Shown here: piece after piece, positions 9,323-18,154 of the stretch | Numbering within the stretch: the first letter of the stretch is position 1 | Layout: each line of letters begins with the position of its first letter | Assembly (NCBI RefSeq): GCF_000379945.1 | Contig: NZ_KB904147.1 | Location: 47,303 to 111,302 of the forward strand | Length of the DNA stretch: 64,000 bases | Reading direction: 5' to 3' | Source of the DNA: Porphyromonas macacae DSM 20710 = JCM 13914 | GTDB taxonomy: Bacteria; Bacteroidota; Bacteroidia; Bacteroidales; Porphyromonadaceae | Notes under the pieces: generated by a model | Seen by the model: the letters and a program-made list of their open reading frames with translations, nothing else | Database searches by the model: none | Told to the model about the DNA's origin: nothing | Program-made: the position numbers and the translations under genes

Positions 9323-9613
9323 ATGTATTTACTTATTACTTATGATGTCTGCACCTCAAGTCCTTCAGGAGCTAAACGCCTTCGTCAAGTTGCACGTATC
9401 TGTCAAAACTATGGACAACGAGTTCAAAATTCTGTTTTTGAGTGCTTAGTCGATCCCACTCAATTTATCTTAATGAGGCAAGCTCTTCTTAATACTATAG
9501 ATGAAGAGCTTGATAGTTTACGGATTTATCAACTTGGCAAAAATTATCGTAATCAAATCCTTTTTTACGGTCGAGTTACTTCTTTCGAGTTAGAAGGAGA
9601 ATTAATTATATAA
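9323..9613 (+). CDS. cas2: CRISPR adaptation protein Cas2
   Basis: Small ferredoxin-fold protein that bridges two Cas1 dimers in the integrase complex. At 96 residues it has the normal length. The N-terminal strand MYLLITYDV carries the conserved Asp (D8), and QNYGQRVQNSVFEC is the family's second signature. It is the last cas gene; its stop lies 174 bp before the first repeat, so the leader begins immediately after it. Confidence 0.96.
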   Translation: MYLLITYDVCTSSPSGAKRLRQVARICQNYGQRVQNSVFECLVDPTQFILMRQALLNTIDEELDSLRIYQLGKNYRNQILFYGRVTSFELEGELII

Positions 9614-9787
9614 TCGCTCTGCGAACCTCAAGTACACAGTAAAAGCACACCCCTTTCGCATCTCTTCATTACCAGTAGATTAGATCGAATTTGTCAAAAT
9701 TATAGAAGTGCGTTCTTTGAAATATTTAGATATTCGCATTTTACCTCTCTATATGTCCTATAAATAATATATATTTACATACTTACA
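9614..9787 (+). promoter_or_regulatory. CRISPR leader
   Basis: This 174-bp non-coding stretch between cas2 and repeat 1 becomes increasingly AT-rich toward the array, as leaders do. It includes CGTTCTTTGAAATATTTAG around 9712-9730, a motif style often seen in leaders. TATATTTA at 9770-9777 matches the -7 consensus at seven of eight positions, so transcription could begin about where repeat 1 starts (9788). Leader identity rests on position: the repeats nearest to it are identical and the distant ones are degenerate. Confidence 0.75.
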
Positions 9788-10838
9788 GTCGCAACCCGTC
9801 CGGGTTGCGTGAATTGAAATACTTAAGGACACGGGCGTTACAGCTATGTTACGCGCGTCGCAACCCGTCCGGGTTGCGTGAATTGAAATAAAAATCTATC
9901 TAAAATCGAAATAGCCTCAGAAACGTCGCAACCCGTCCGGGTTGCGTGAATTGAAATCTTCCAAACTCTTCCACGACTTTGTTTGTATCAGGTCGCAACC
10001 CGTCCGGGTTGCGTGAATTGAAATGATTACTTTGCCCCAGGGGCATACATGGGAGAGTTATGTCGCAACCCGTCCGGGTTGCGTGAATTGAAATTTACCC
10101 ATCCTCTGTGCCGGGCACTACGAAAACAGTCGCAACCCGTCCGGGTTGCGTGAATTGAAATCCTGATGGCGGGGGGTTGTTGCTGCCAGCGATGAACGTC
10201 GCAACCCGTCCGGGTTGCGTGAATTGAAATAGGTCAATGATGCCGGCACGCAATTTCGCTGGCTGGTCGCAACCCGTCCGGGTTGCGTGAATTGAAATAT
10301 CTTACGTTTGTGCTCGATGACCGTGATGTGCTGTCGCAACCCGTCCGGGTTGCGTGAATTGAAATACTTATTCCATCCGTACTTAGATACCCGGCTATGG
10401 TCGCAACCCGTCCGGGTTGCGTGAATTGAAATATGTGAAATCTTTGTGCCAGAAGAGGCTTCTGGTGTGTCGCAACCCGTCCGGGTTGCGTGAATTGAAA
10501 TGATGGTGTCGACTTCGGCGCTGGCCAGTATCGCGTCGCAACCCGTCCGGGTTGCGTGAATTGAAATAAAATCGCAAAACAAATCGATATCGTCTATATT
10601 AAGTCGCAACCCGTCCGGGTTGCGTGAATTGAAATGCCATTATTCCGTGTCTTTATATAAGTCGAGGATACGTCGCAACCCGTCCGGGTTGCGTGAATTG
10701 AAATTTGAGTTACACCTCCGCAAACCAGTTTGTCCATTGTCGCAACCCGTCCGGGTTGCGTGAATTCAATTACTTCACTGCCTACGATGGAAACGCCATA
10801 ACGTTGTCGCAACCCGTCCGGGTTGCGTGAATTCAATT
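9788..10838 (+). CRISPR. Type I-C CRISPR array, 16 repeats and 15 spacers
   Basis: The 33-bp repeat begins GTCGCAACCCGTCCGGGTTG and ends CGTGAATTGAAAT, with a strong CGCAACCC/GGGTTGCG hairpin. Repeats start at 9788, 9857, 9925, 9992, 10062, 10129, 10198, 10266, 10333, 10400, 10469, 10535, 10603, 10672, 10739 and 10806. Spacers are 33-37 bp and no two look alike. Repeats 1-14 are identical. Repeats 15 and 16 both end GAATTCAATT instead of GAATTGAAAT, which marks the trailer end. Transcription should run from the cas2 side. I saw no spacer matching this window by eye. Confidence 0.99.
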
Positions 10839-10906
10839 TGCAATTAGATTTTGTAACGAATGTACTTATTTAAAGCAAATTCAAGAAAAGAAAAAGAGAT
10901 AAGAAG

Positions 10907-12085
10907 CTATAATTCAACGGAGGAGAATTCGGCAAAAGCCTTTTGAAAGTCTCTTTCGGCTTCCAGAGTTCGGTTAACCGTGTCGTAATACAACCCTATC
11001 TCCAGGATATAATCCAAAAGGGAAATGTGCCCGGCATCAAGCGCTTTCTTTAGCAGTTGTGTGCTGTTTACATCCACAAGCGTTCTACGATAGCTCTCGG
11101 CTGTATCCTTCAACCCTCGGGCACGTTCATATAAAATTTTAAGCCGGCTGTAATATTGCTGTTTGGTGTCAATTGTCTTCAATTCAGCTGTCCGGACAAC
11201 TGCTTTTGCCTGTTTGACACGGTTTTTATTCGCCCAAAGAGGAAGCGATATACCCAAAGAAATACCATGGGAACGCTCTCCAGCCTCTTTTTCACTCATA
11301 TAACCGGCCGAAAACGCAGGTAACCCATTTGCTTTACTGAGCGAGAGCAGCCTTTTACTGACTTCTATCTCCTGTCCGGCGTACGCCAATGCCGGATTTT
11401 TCCCTTCTATCTGTAAATACCATTCATCAAAATCCGCAGGGAAATCACACAATGTATACTGCGAACCATCGAAAACAATATCGACTCCGCCGTTCAATCT
11501 TTTCAGCTGAGAGAGCAATGCCCGGCGTTCGACCTCTATGCGCAACATTTCGCCCTGAACCATGGAGAGGTTAAGTTTTACCTTGTTGTACTCCAAAATG
11601 TTGGTACTACCCTTTTCCAGCCCTTCCTTATACCCTTCTGCTATGAGTACGGCATGCTGTAAACGAGTGGTCAACTCTTTTTTCAAAGCATTACAGTATA
11701 CCAGCTCTATGCAATAAAGTTTTGCCTCCAGCAATATATTCATCCGATCCGAACGGTATTGCCAGTCTATCAAACTGTTTTTGCTGTCAGCCAGCCTGCT
11801 CTTCATCCCGGTAATTGTGGCAATATCAAATGACTGGGAAACACTGAAATTGGTACGATTACCTTTTTCCCGAGGACTTCTCCACATATAGCCAACGCCG
11901 ACTTCGGGATCGGAAAGCGTTATGCCGGTTTTGTTTTCCAGCTTCTGAGCTTCGAAGTTTTTTCGAAGCATCTTTAATGTCGTATTGTTTTCCTCAATCG
12001 AATGCAATACGGAGTTTATATCATTCTGAGCAAAAATCGAAAGATTTGTCAGTATTGTTATTATACAGATTATGATTGTTCTCAT
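10907..12085 (-). CDS. CusC/TolC-like outer-membrane channel of a metal efflux pump
   Basis: Outer-membrane exit duct of a tripartite RND pump. The 392-residue protein has an N-terminal signal peptide (MRTIIICIITILTNLSIFAQ). Long heptad-rich helices follow, as in the outer membrane efflux protein family, for example LEYNKVKLNLSMVQGEMLRIEVE-type segments. It is the last gene of the minus-strand operon, nine bases after the pump gene. It ends 68 bp from the CRISPR array on the other side. The channel is shorter than E. coli TolC, as is common for Bacteroidota CusC-like partners. Confidence 0.88.
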   Translation of the reverse strand: MRTIIICIITILTNLSIFAQNDINSVLHSIEENNTTLKMLRKNFEAQKLENKTGITLSDPEVGVGYMWRSPREKGNRTNFSVSQSFDIATITGMKSRLADSKNSLIDWQYRSDRMNILLEAKLYCIELVYCNALKKELTTRLQHAVLIAEGYKEGLEKGSTNILEYNKVKLNLSMVQGEMLRIEVERRALLSQLKRLNGGVDIVFDGSQYTLCDFPADFDEWYLQIEGKNPALAYAGQEIEVSKRLLSLSKANGLPAFSAGYMSEKEAGERSHGISLGISLPLWANKNRVKQAKAVVRTAELKTIDTKQQYYSRLKILYERARGLKDTAESYRRTLVDVNSTQLLKKALDAGHISLLDYILEIGLYYDTVNRTLEAERDFQKAFAEFSSVEL

Positions 12086-12094
12086 TTTTTGTCT

Positions 12095-15000
12095 TTATTC
12101 GTTTATCTTTTCAGTCTTTGCCATATTGGCTCTGCGTGCGGTCAAAAGATACATGATGGGAATAATAAAACCATTCAGGAAGGTAGAAGTCAAAAGTCCT
12201 CCGAGAATAACCTTTGCCATGGGACTTTGTATTTCATTTCCCGGCAAATCTCCACCTAATGCAAGCGGAATTAAAGCGAGTCCGGAAGTCAGTGCCGTCA
12301 TCAGAATCGGGTTCAACCGATCCAGAGAACCGCGCATAACACTGTCCTGCACGGACAATCCTTCTTCGCTCTGCAAGTCGTTATATCTCGAAATAAGCAA
12401 CATACCGTTCCGTGTAGCTATGCCGAAGAGCGATATAAAACCGATAATGGCCGGAATACTAAGAATACACCCAGTAAAGGAAATAGCAAAAACGCCACCG
12501 ATGAGGGCCAACGGAAGATTCAGCATAATCACCACCGATTGGGTTATGCTCCTTAACTGATTGAACAGCAACAGGAATATGACCAGTATGGAAAATATGG
12601 AAGTGATAAACAATGTACGCGACGCAGCCTGTTCGCTCTCGAACTGGCCATCGTACTCGATATGATAACCCTCCGGCAAAGAAATTTCATTTCTCACCGT
12701 CTGCTGAATATCATTGACCACACCTCTTAAATCTCGTCCCGCCACATTGGCCGAAACGACAATCTTACGCATTACATTTTCCCGGTTAATCGTATTGGGT
12801 CCTGTCGAAGAAACAATTTGTGCAATATTGCTCAAGGGTATTTTTCTTCCATTGGCATCGACGATCAAGTCTTTAATTCTATCCATCGTTTCACGGCTTG
12901 CATCATTGACTTTCAGCGTAAGATCGAAAGATCGATTACCTTCATAGACTTGCGAAACAATTTCCCCGGCCAGCATTACGTTAACAATCTCTGCAAATTC
13001 GGGTAACGTTACACCGTATTTTGCCAATACCTCCCGTTTGGGTACGATCTTCAGCTGCGGCCGTTCTATCTGCTGCTCCACATTCAGATCGGCAATACCT
13101 TCGATGTGCTCGATGGCTGTTTTGATCTTATTCCCTATGGCAAACATATTGCCGAGGTCTGTGCCAAACAATTTGATGGCAATATTCGCTCTTGTGCCGG
13201 AAAGCATTGCATCAATACGGTGCGAAATCGGTTGTCCGATCTCTATATTTACCCCCGGCAGCACTTTCAGCTTTTCCCGAACTTCTTTCAATAACTCATC
13301 TTTAGAACGTTTACCAAGTACAAATGGGGCTTCGATTTCCGAAACATTGACACCCAAAGCATGTTCGTCGAGTTCGGCACGTCCGGTTTTACGACCCACA
13401 GTCTGTATTTCGGGAACAGACAAAAGAATTTCTTCTGCAATCCGCCCCATTTTATCCGATTCTTCCAAAGAAATGCCGGGAAGCGTGCTTATATTGATCG
13501 TAAACGAACCTTCATTGAAAGATGGCAGGAAACTGCGTCCGAGGGAGAAAAACACGGCAATGGCAAAGATCAGAACCAAACCCGTTACGCCAAGTGCCCA
13601 TTTCTTATGCGTCAATACCCAGGCCAAAGCCTTTGCATAAATATCTTTCAACCGTCTGACCAAATAAGGCTCCCTGTCTGTTTTATCATTTCTCACAGGT
13701 TTACCGAGCAGATAACTGCATAAAACAGGTGTAAGAGTCAGTGCAACCAAAGTAGATGCAACAAGAGCTACAATAAAGGCAATCCCCAGAGGTACAAGCA
13801 TACGCCCTTCCATACCTGAAAGAAAGAATAAGGGCACAAAACTTGCAATAATAATCAGAGTGGAATTGAGAATGGGCATACGTACTTCTTTTGAAGCTTC
13901 GAAGACCGTTTCCATAATCGTTTTCTGCTCTTCTTTGGGTTTCTTCCTGTTTTCCCGTAAACGGTTGAACACATTCTCGACATCCACAATAGCATCGTCC
14001 ACCAAAGAACCGATGGCAATCGCCATCCCGCCCAAACTCATCGTATTGATGGTCAAACCCATGAGCTTGAGTGTCAAGATGGAGCAAATCAGCGCAAGAG
14101 GAATGGTCACAAGGGAAATTACCGTTGTTCGCACATTCATCAAAAAGAGGAACAGGACTATAACGACGAAAATCCCTCCTTCGTATAAACATTCTTTTAC
14201 ATTATTGATGGAGCTTTCAATAAAACGAGATTGCCGGAAAATGTCTGTGGAAACTTTCACATCCGGCGGAAGAGTCTGTCTCAGTTCAACAAGAGAAGCA
14301 TCCAGCTTTTTCGTCAAATCCAATGTACTGGAAGCCGGTTGCTTCGTTACCGTTATCAACACCGCAGGTTTAGCATCATTGGAGGCGATACCCAGTTTGG
14401 GCGCCTTATTTCCGATTTGCACATCTGCGATATTTTCTATCAGTACGGGAACATCGTTTATCGTTTTAACAACGGCTTTACCCAGTTCAGAGGGTTTATT
14501 TGTAGAAAGAAGCCCCCGGATGATGTACTCATTTCCGTATTCATACAGCACTCCTCCGGCTGCATTCCGGTTCATATCCTGTACTACGGTTCTTACTTCG
14601 TTCAGTCCTATTCCGTAGTGTTTCATTTTTTCAGGATTGAGCAGAATCTGATACTCTTTAATCTCTCCTCCAAGCACTGTAACTTGCGCTACCCCTCCGG
14701 TCGAAAGCAGACGCGGGCGTATCCTCCAGTCGGCCAGCGTTCGAAGTTCCTGCAATGAAGTCGTATCGGACGTAAGCCCTATAATCATCAATTCTCCTAA
14801 AATAGAAGACTGAGGACCCAGTGTGGGATTACCGACATTTTTTGGCAAAGCATCCTTTACCACGGCTAATTTTTCCGATACGATCTGGCGGGCACGGTAA
14901 ACATCAGTTCCCCAATCGAACTCCACCCAAACAATAGAGAATCCCGTTGTCGAAGATGAACGAACGCGTCTCACATCCGTTGCCCCGTTCAAGGCCGTTT

Positions 15001-15208
15001 CGACCGGAAAAGTTACCAGACGTTCCACTTCTTCGGGTGCCATGCCCGTAGCCTCCGTCATCACCACAACGGTCGGAGCATTCAAGTCGGGAAACACATC
15101 CACTTCCATCTTTGCAGCTGTATAAATACCGGCTATCATCAGCAAAACGGAAGCCACCAAAACAACCAGACGATTGTTCAGCGAAAACCTTATAATCTTA
15201 TTTAACAT
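12095..15208 (-). CDS. Heavy-metal efflux RND transporter, CusA/CzcA type
   Basis: Inner-membrane proton-driven pump that exports metal ions through the adaptor and outer channel. The 1037-residue protein has the usual two repeats of six transmembrane segments with large periplasmic loops. Signatures are LVVLVASVLLMIAGIYTAAK at the N-terminus and VDVFPDLNAPTVVVMTEATG. The transmembrane-4 segment GSLVDDAIVDVENVFNR carries the acidic residues of the proton relay. NRLVTFPVET-type porter motifs (ERLVTFPVETALNG) and GIATRNGMLLISRYNDL near the C-terminus also fit. Whether the substrate is Cu/Ag or Zn/Co/Cd cannot be read with certainty. Confidence 0.94.
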   Translation of the reverse strand: MLNKIIRFSLNNRLVVLVASVLLMIAGIYTAAKMEVDVFPDLNAPTVVVMTEATGMAPEEVERLVTFPVETALNGATDVRRVRSSSTTGFSIVWVEFDWGTDVYRARQIVSEKLAVVKDALPKNVGNPTLGPQSSILGELMIIGLTSDTTSLQELRTLADWRIRPRLLSTGGVAQVTVLGGEIKEYQILLNPEKMKHYGIGLNEVRTVVQDMNRNAAGGVLYEYGNEYIIRGLLSTNKPSELGKAVVKTINDVPVLIENIADVQIGNKAPKLGIASNDAKPAVLITVTKQPASSTLDLTKKLDASLVELRQTLPPDVKVSTDIFRQSRFIESSINNVKECLYEGGIFVVIVLFLFLMNVRTTVISLVTIPLALICSILTLKLMGLTINTMSLGGMAIAIGSLVDDAIVDVENVFNRLRENRKKPKEEQKTIMETVFEASKEVRMPILNSTLIIIASFVPLFFLSGMEGRMLVPLGIAFIVALVASTLVALTLTPVLCSYLLGKPVRNDKTDREPYLVRRLKDIYAKALAWVLTHKKWALGVTGLVLIFAIAVFFSLGRSFLPSFNEGSFTINISTLPGISLEESDKMGRIAEEILLSVPEIQTVGRKTGRAELDEHALGVNVSEIEAPFVLGKRSKDELLKEVREKLKVLPGVNIEIGQPISHRIDAMLSGTRANIAIKLFGTDLGNMFAIGNKIKTAIEHIEGIADLNVEQQIERPQLKIVPKREVLAKYGVTLPEFAEIVNVMLAGEIVSQVYEGNRSFDLTLKVNDASRETMDRIKDLIVDANGRKIPLSNIAQIVSSTGPNTINRENVMRKIVVSANVAGRDLRGVVNDIQQTVRNEISLPEGYHIEYDGQFESEQAASRTLFITSIFSILVIFLLLFNQLRSITQSVVIMLNLPLALIGGVFAISFTGCILSIPAIIGFISLFGIATRNGMLLISRYNDLQSEEGLSVQDSVMRGSLDRLNPILMTALTSGLALIPLALGGDLPGNEIQSPMAKVILGGLLTSTFLNGFIIPIMYLLTARRANMAKTEKINE

Positions 15209-15225
15209 AACTATGAGGTATAAGA

Positions 15226-16473
15226 TTAATGACTGTGCCCCTCAGGCATAACGGAAGAAATCGCCGCCAGCTTGATTTGGTACACTCCTTTGGTAACAAT
15301 CTTATCTCCGACCTTTAACCCAGACAGGATTTGGACTCTTTCTCCATTGCTCTGACCAAGAGAAACCTCCTGCTTCTTATACCCTTCTTCATCCAGTTGC
15401 AAATAGACGAAGTTCAGCCCCTGCTCCTCCGTCACGGAAGATATAGGAACGGAAATAACATCGTTTTGCGGGTTTGCCAATAAAAAGATTTCAGCAAAAA
15501 CACCCGGAATAATATCTCCGACGTTATCAAACTCAAATGTGACAGGAATGTAAAAAGATTGCTGATCGGCAGTTTTCCCAAACGATAATAGCCGACCGTT
15601 CAAGTCAGAAAGTTTGTAAACCGTATAATCGTCGTATGCAAGCTTAAAGTTGGCTGTGTTAATATTCTTAAGCATTTTGTAATGATTTTCCGAAACTTCA
15701 GCCCTTAGCTGCAAACGTTTGTTTTGAGAAACCGTAGCAACAGGTTGCCCTACCGATACGTATTCTCCCTGAGCCACTAATCTGTTTTTTATATATCCAC
15801 CAATAGGAGAAACGACGTTTACACCGCTTTTAGTAATGTTGGATGCCTGTGCCTGATAAATAGTTTTAGCCGTTTCGTAGCGCTGTTTTATCTGCTCGAA
15901 ATCTTTTGCCGACACGATACGGTCTTTCACGAGGCTTTCTGCTCGCTGATATTCTTTCAGAGCAGTTTCGTATTCTATTCTGACCTTTGTATTCGGATCT
16001 CCCTCCGGCAATTTCCTCGCAGAGATAGTCACAATAGGTTGACCGGCCTTGACCGGAGTTCCATCCGTAATCGAAGGATCGGCAAACGATACGATTCCGT
16101 TTGCCGTAGCGGCAACTACCACTTCATCGCCCTGCGATGCTAAAATGCGTCCGCTTGTTTTTATAACATGCCGAAATATACCGGGGGTTATGCTTTCTGT
16201 GGTTAATCCTGCCAAATCGGCTTGTTCCCTTGTGAAATGAATTTCATCTTCGTGAGCGCTATCTTTCTTTTCATCTCCGGGGTGCAAGTGATTATGATCT
16301 GTTTCTCCTGTATGATCATGATTATGGTCATGATCACGATTTTGGCCAAGACTCTCTTCATGAATGTGTTCATGGTTATTTTCCAATAAATGAGTCTCTT
16401 TATTTTGTTTTGAATTACACCCTGTCAGCAGTACGGACGCAATGGTAAATACGGCTATTATGTGCTTTTTCAT
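15226..16473 (-). CDS. His-rich periplasmic adaptor (membrane fusion) lipoprotein, CusB/CzcB type
   Basis: Joins the RND pump to the outer-membrane channel. The 415-residue protein has a lipoprotein signal with lipobox LLTGC (C19). Residues about 33-75 are extremely rich in His, Asp and Glu (for example HEHIHEE, RDHDHNHDH, TDHNHLHPGD), a likely metal-binding sponge. The usual barrel-sandwich, hairpin and beta-barrel regions follow (GTPVKAGQPIVTIS, EYQRAESLVKDRIVS, NRLVAQGEYVSVGQPVA). It lies 17 bp before the pump gene. Two perfect hairpins lie upstream (16508-16555). Confidence 0.92.
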   Translation of the reverse strand: MKKHIIAVFTIASVLLTGCNSKQNKETHLLENNHEHIHEESLGQNRDHDHNHDHTGETDHNHLHPGDEKKDSAHEDEIHFTREQADLAGLTTESITPGIFRHVIKTSGRILASQGDEVVVAATANGIVSFADPSITDGTPVKAGQPIVTISARKLPEGDPNTKVRIEYETALKEYQRAESLVKDRIVSAKDFEQIKQRYETAKTIYQAQASNITKSGVNVVSPIGGYIKNRLVAQGEYVSVGQPVATVSQNKRLQLRAEVSENHYKMLKNINTANFKLAYDDYTVYKLSDLNGRLLSFGKTADQQSFYIPVTFEFDNVGDIIPGVFAEIFLLANPQNDVISVPISSVTEEQGLNFVYLQLDEEGYKKQEVSLGQSNGERVQILSGLKVGDKIVTKGVYQIKLAAISSVMPEGHSH

Positions 16474-16507
16474 CTTGTCATTTTTTATAGTTATCCCATA
16501 GATTTAT

Positions 16508-16555
16508 GGGTATAGGATATACCCTTCTCTTCTGTATCAAAGGATATTTGATACA
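16508..16555. promoter_or_regulatory. Two adjacent perfect hairpins upstream of the adaptor gene
   Basis: GGGTATA-GGA-TATACCC (16508-16524) and TGTATCAAA-GGATA-TTTGATACA (16533-16555) are two perfect inverted repeats, eight bases apart. They lie in the 107-bp gap between the small His-rich gene and the adaptor gene. Neither is followed by a T-run, so they are not obvious terminators. They could be operators for a metal regulator, or RNA stems that set the ratio of the first gene to the pump genes. Confidence 0.5.
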
Positions 16556-16580
16556 TACTCACAAAACATACAGACCTTAT

Positions 16581-17015
16581 TTAAGCCTGTATTTCAGAAA
16601 AAATGACAGGAGGGGCACGTAGACCCTGAAACCGGTAGGTTTCGGCAGATTTGTAGAAAGAAATATACTCGCCGGGGCCGACATCGTTCAGGAAATCATC
16701 TGTCCAAAAATCAAACAAATATCCGACGAGAACGTAGATATAATTGTGTTTATCCGTTTTACAGGAAAAATCCCTGTTTTTCATTTGAACGCCGGAAGGC
16801 GTTACGATAAATCCATTTTCAATGATGCAGGAGTCTCCGTCTTGTCCAACCGGTATGTGATGATGGGTGTGAACGTCGTTATACGCATTGTCCTGTTTGC
16901 AAAATTCCATAACAGGACAAGCCAAACCTCCGTGATGATGGTGTGGCAGAATTGCGAGCGTCAGCAACACGAACACCGATACTGCAATGGATAATATGGA
17001 AATCTTGCGTTTCAC
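16581..17015 (-). CDS. Small His-rich secreted protein at the head of the metal-efflux operon (DUF6769-like)
   Basis: The protein has 144 residues and starts with GTG at 17015. The N-terminal hydrophobic segment (ISILSIAVSVFVLLTLAIL) is a signal peptide or anchor. Right after it come HHHHGGLACPVMEFCKQDN and VHTHHHIPVG, that is, two His clusters and two Cys. This pattern is typical of small Bacteroidota proteins encoded with CzcA/CusA pumps, and I infer a periplasmic metal-binding or sensing role. It is the first gene of the operon, 107 bp before the adaptor. No enzymatic motif is seen. Confidence 0.65.
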   Translation of the reverse strand: MKRKISILSIAVSVFVLLTLAILPHHHHGGLACPVMEFCKQDNAYNDVHTHHHIPVGQDGDSCIIENGFIVTPSGVQMKNRDFSCKTDKHNYIYVLVGYLFDFWTDDFLNDVGPGEYISFYKSAETYRFQGLRAPPVIFSEIQA

Positions 17016-17037
17016 CTAAAGTATGTTGTTCTGCAAA

Positions 17038-17045
17038 CAAAAATA
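17038..17045 (-). promoter_or_regulatory. Candidate -7 promoter box of the metal-efflux operon
   Basis: On the minus strand TATTTTTG matches TAnnTTTG and lies 22 bases before the GTG start at 17015. No good -33 TTTG is visible at the right distance. The rest of the 17046-17348 gap is AT-rich and shows no gene or repeat that I recognise. Confidence 0.35.
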
Positions 17046-17348
17046 CGAGATAAGTCCGAATAAAGTATAATTTTCTTTATCCCAACTGCCCAAAGATAAA
17101 TATTATCGTCCTTATTTTTTCATTTTCTTATCCAATGCTCATACCTCTTCACTGTAAATACGACAATCAAGGATATTTTCGAAAAAAATTGTAACTCTGC
17201 ACAAAGCAAAATTATATACACAACCCAAACCACGGCCAGAAAAAGTATTGCCAAGCCCTGTAATAATCGCAATCCAACGTCATTAGCGGTTATTATAAGA
17301 AAATCGACATTTGCGAATTAAATTAAATAACAGAATAAAAAATCAATT

Positions 17349-17842
17349 ATGGAAAGAAAAGAACAGGGAACTCCTCATTACAATAAAGTAAATCCTTTCG
17401 TAATTATAAAAGGAGGTGCCACTAAGTTTATAGATTTTGTTGAAAAGGTATTTGATGGGAAGGAAAACAAACAAGTAAGAACTCCTGATAGAGATGGGAC
17501 ACTGATTCACGCAGAAATCCAAATTGGAGATTCAATGATTCTATTGGCAGACTCAAAAAGCGACTGGCCTTTTACACCTGCATTTCTGCAAATTTATGTC
17601 GATAATGCACAGCAAATTCTCGACAAAGCCAAAGCCGAAAAAGCCGAAATTGTTACAGAATTGAGCACTTTTACAATGGGCTAAAATTGGCGCGATTAAA
17701 AGACCCTTTTGGTAACATCTGGTGGCTATATGAAAAAGTTATTAATAAAGCTTCTGAGAATAAGTCCAACACAGATTGGCATAATAGCAAACCAAGCGAG
17801 ATTTATACAACATTAATGAATGCAATGAAGAACCTAAAATAA
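17349..17842 (+). pseudogene. VOC/glyoxalase-fold (PhnB-like) protein gene broken by a frameshift
   Basis: The first frame (17349-17684) encodes 111 residues that stop after ELSTFTMG. It starts MERKEQGTPHYNKVNPFVII, and its GGATKFIDFVEKVFDG and ILLADSK parts fit the VOC superfamily. The expected C-terminus continues in another frame from 17681: LKLARLKDPFGNIWWLYEKV, through to the stop at 17840-17842. Restoring one base in the GGG run at 17678-17680 rejoins the frames into about 164 residues, a normal length. This is either a recent one-base deletion, a sequencing error, or a slippage-controlled gene. The enzyme's substrate is unknown. Confidence 0.7.
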
Positions 17843-18039
17843 AACAAAGAACCGCAAACCGGTACGCCCGACTGTCGCCTGTTTATCGACTTTATGCTCG
17901 ATATTATCAAAAAGCTATGGTTCAATATATTGAAGGTAGTGGGAAGCCTATGCATATTGCCCAATCAATATATCATGCTGTCAAATTCGAAGAAACTGTC
18001 CCTCCTTCACTTCGATACTCTACTTCATCATATTTTTGA
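17843..18039 (+). pseudogene. Possible 3' remnant of a short-chain dehydrogenase gene
   Basis: A start-less open frame immediately follows the VOC gene. It reads ARLSPVYRLYARYYQKAMVQ, then QYIEGSGKPMHIAQSIYHAV and a tail PSLRYSTSSYF before a TGA at 18037-18039. The pattern 'EG.GKP..IA..IY.A' followed by LRY is typical of the C-terminal end of classical short-chain dehydrogenases. No N-terminal Rossmann segment is present, so I read it as the tail of a deleted gene. The similarity is from memory of the family and is weak. Confidence 0.35.
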
Positions 18040-18076
18040 GGTAGAGGATACAATTTAGGATTTCTATTTTGTCGTT

Positions 18077-18111
18077 TTTTGTCTTAGGCTCGACTTTCGA
18101 CTAAGACAAAA
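18077..18111. repeat. Inverted repeat with an extra direct copy beside tRNA-Asp
   Basis: TTTTGTCTTAG (18077-18087) faces CTAAGACAAAA (18101-18111), a perfect 11-bp inverted repeat. The 13-mer TTTTGTCTTAGGC at 18077-18089 occurs again as a direct repeat at 18172-18184, only six bases from the 3' end of tRNA-Asp. The direct copies flank the tRNA terminator. Confidence 0.45.
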
Positions 18112-18121
18112 TATATAGAAA

Positions 18122-18154
18122 AAGCCCTTCAAATTCAGTGAATTTGAAGGGCTT
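18122..18154 (-). terminator. Terminator after tRNA-Asp
   Basis: AAGCCCTTCAAATTC and GAATTTGAAGGGCTT form a perfect 15-bp stem with a three-base loop. On the minus strand it is followed by TTTCTATATATTTT. It lies 36 bases beyond the 3' end of tRNA-Asp and fits a factor-independent terminator for the tRNA transcript. Confidence 0.8.

Noticed and set aside
10118..10836. Minus-strand open frames of 60-163 codons across the array, rich in 'FNSRNPDGLR' and 'ISIHATRTGCD'
   Set aside because: They are translations of the CRISPR repeat in different frames, not genes.
12072..14758. Several plus-strand and minus-strand frames of 60-252 codons within the RND pump gene
   Set aside because: All lie in other frames of an intact 1037-residue CusA-like gene.
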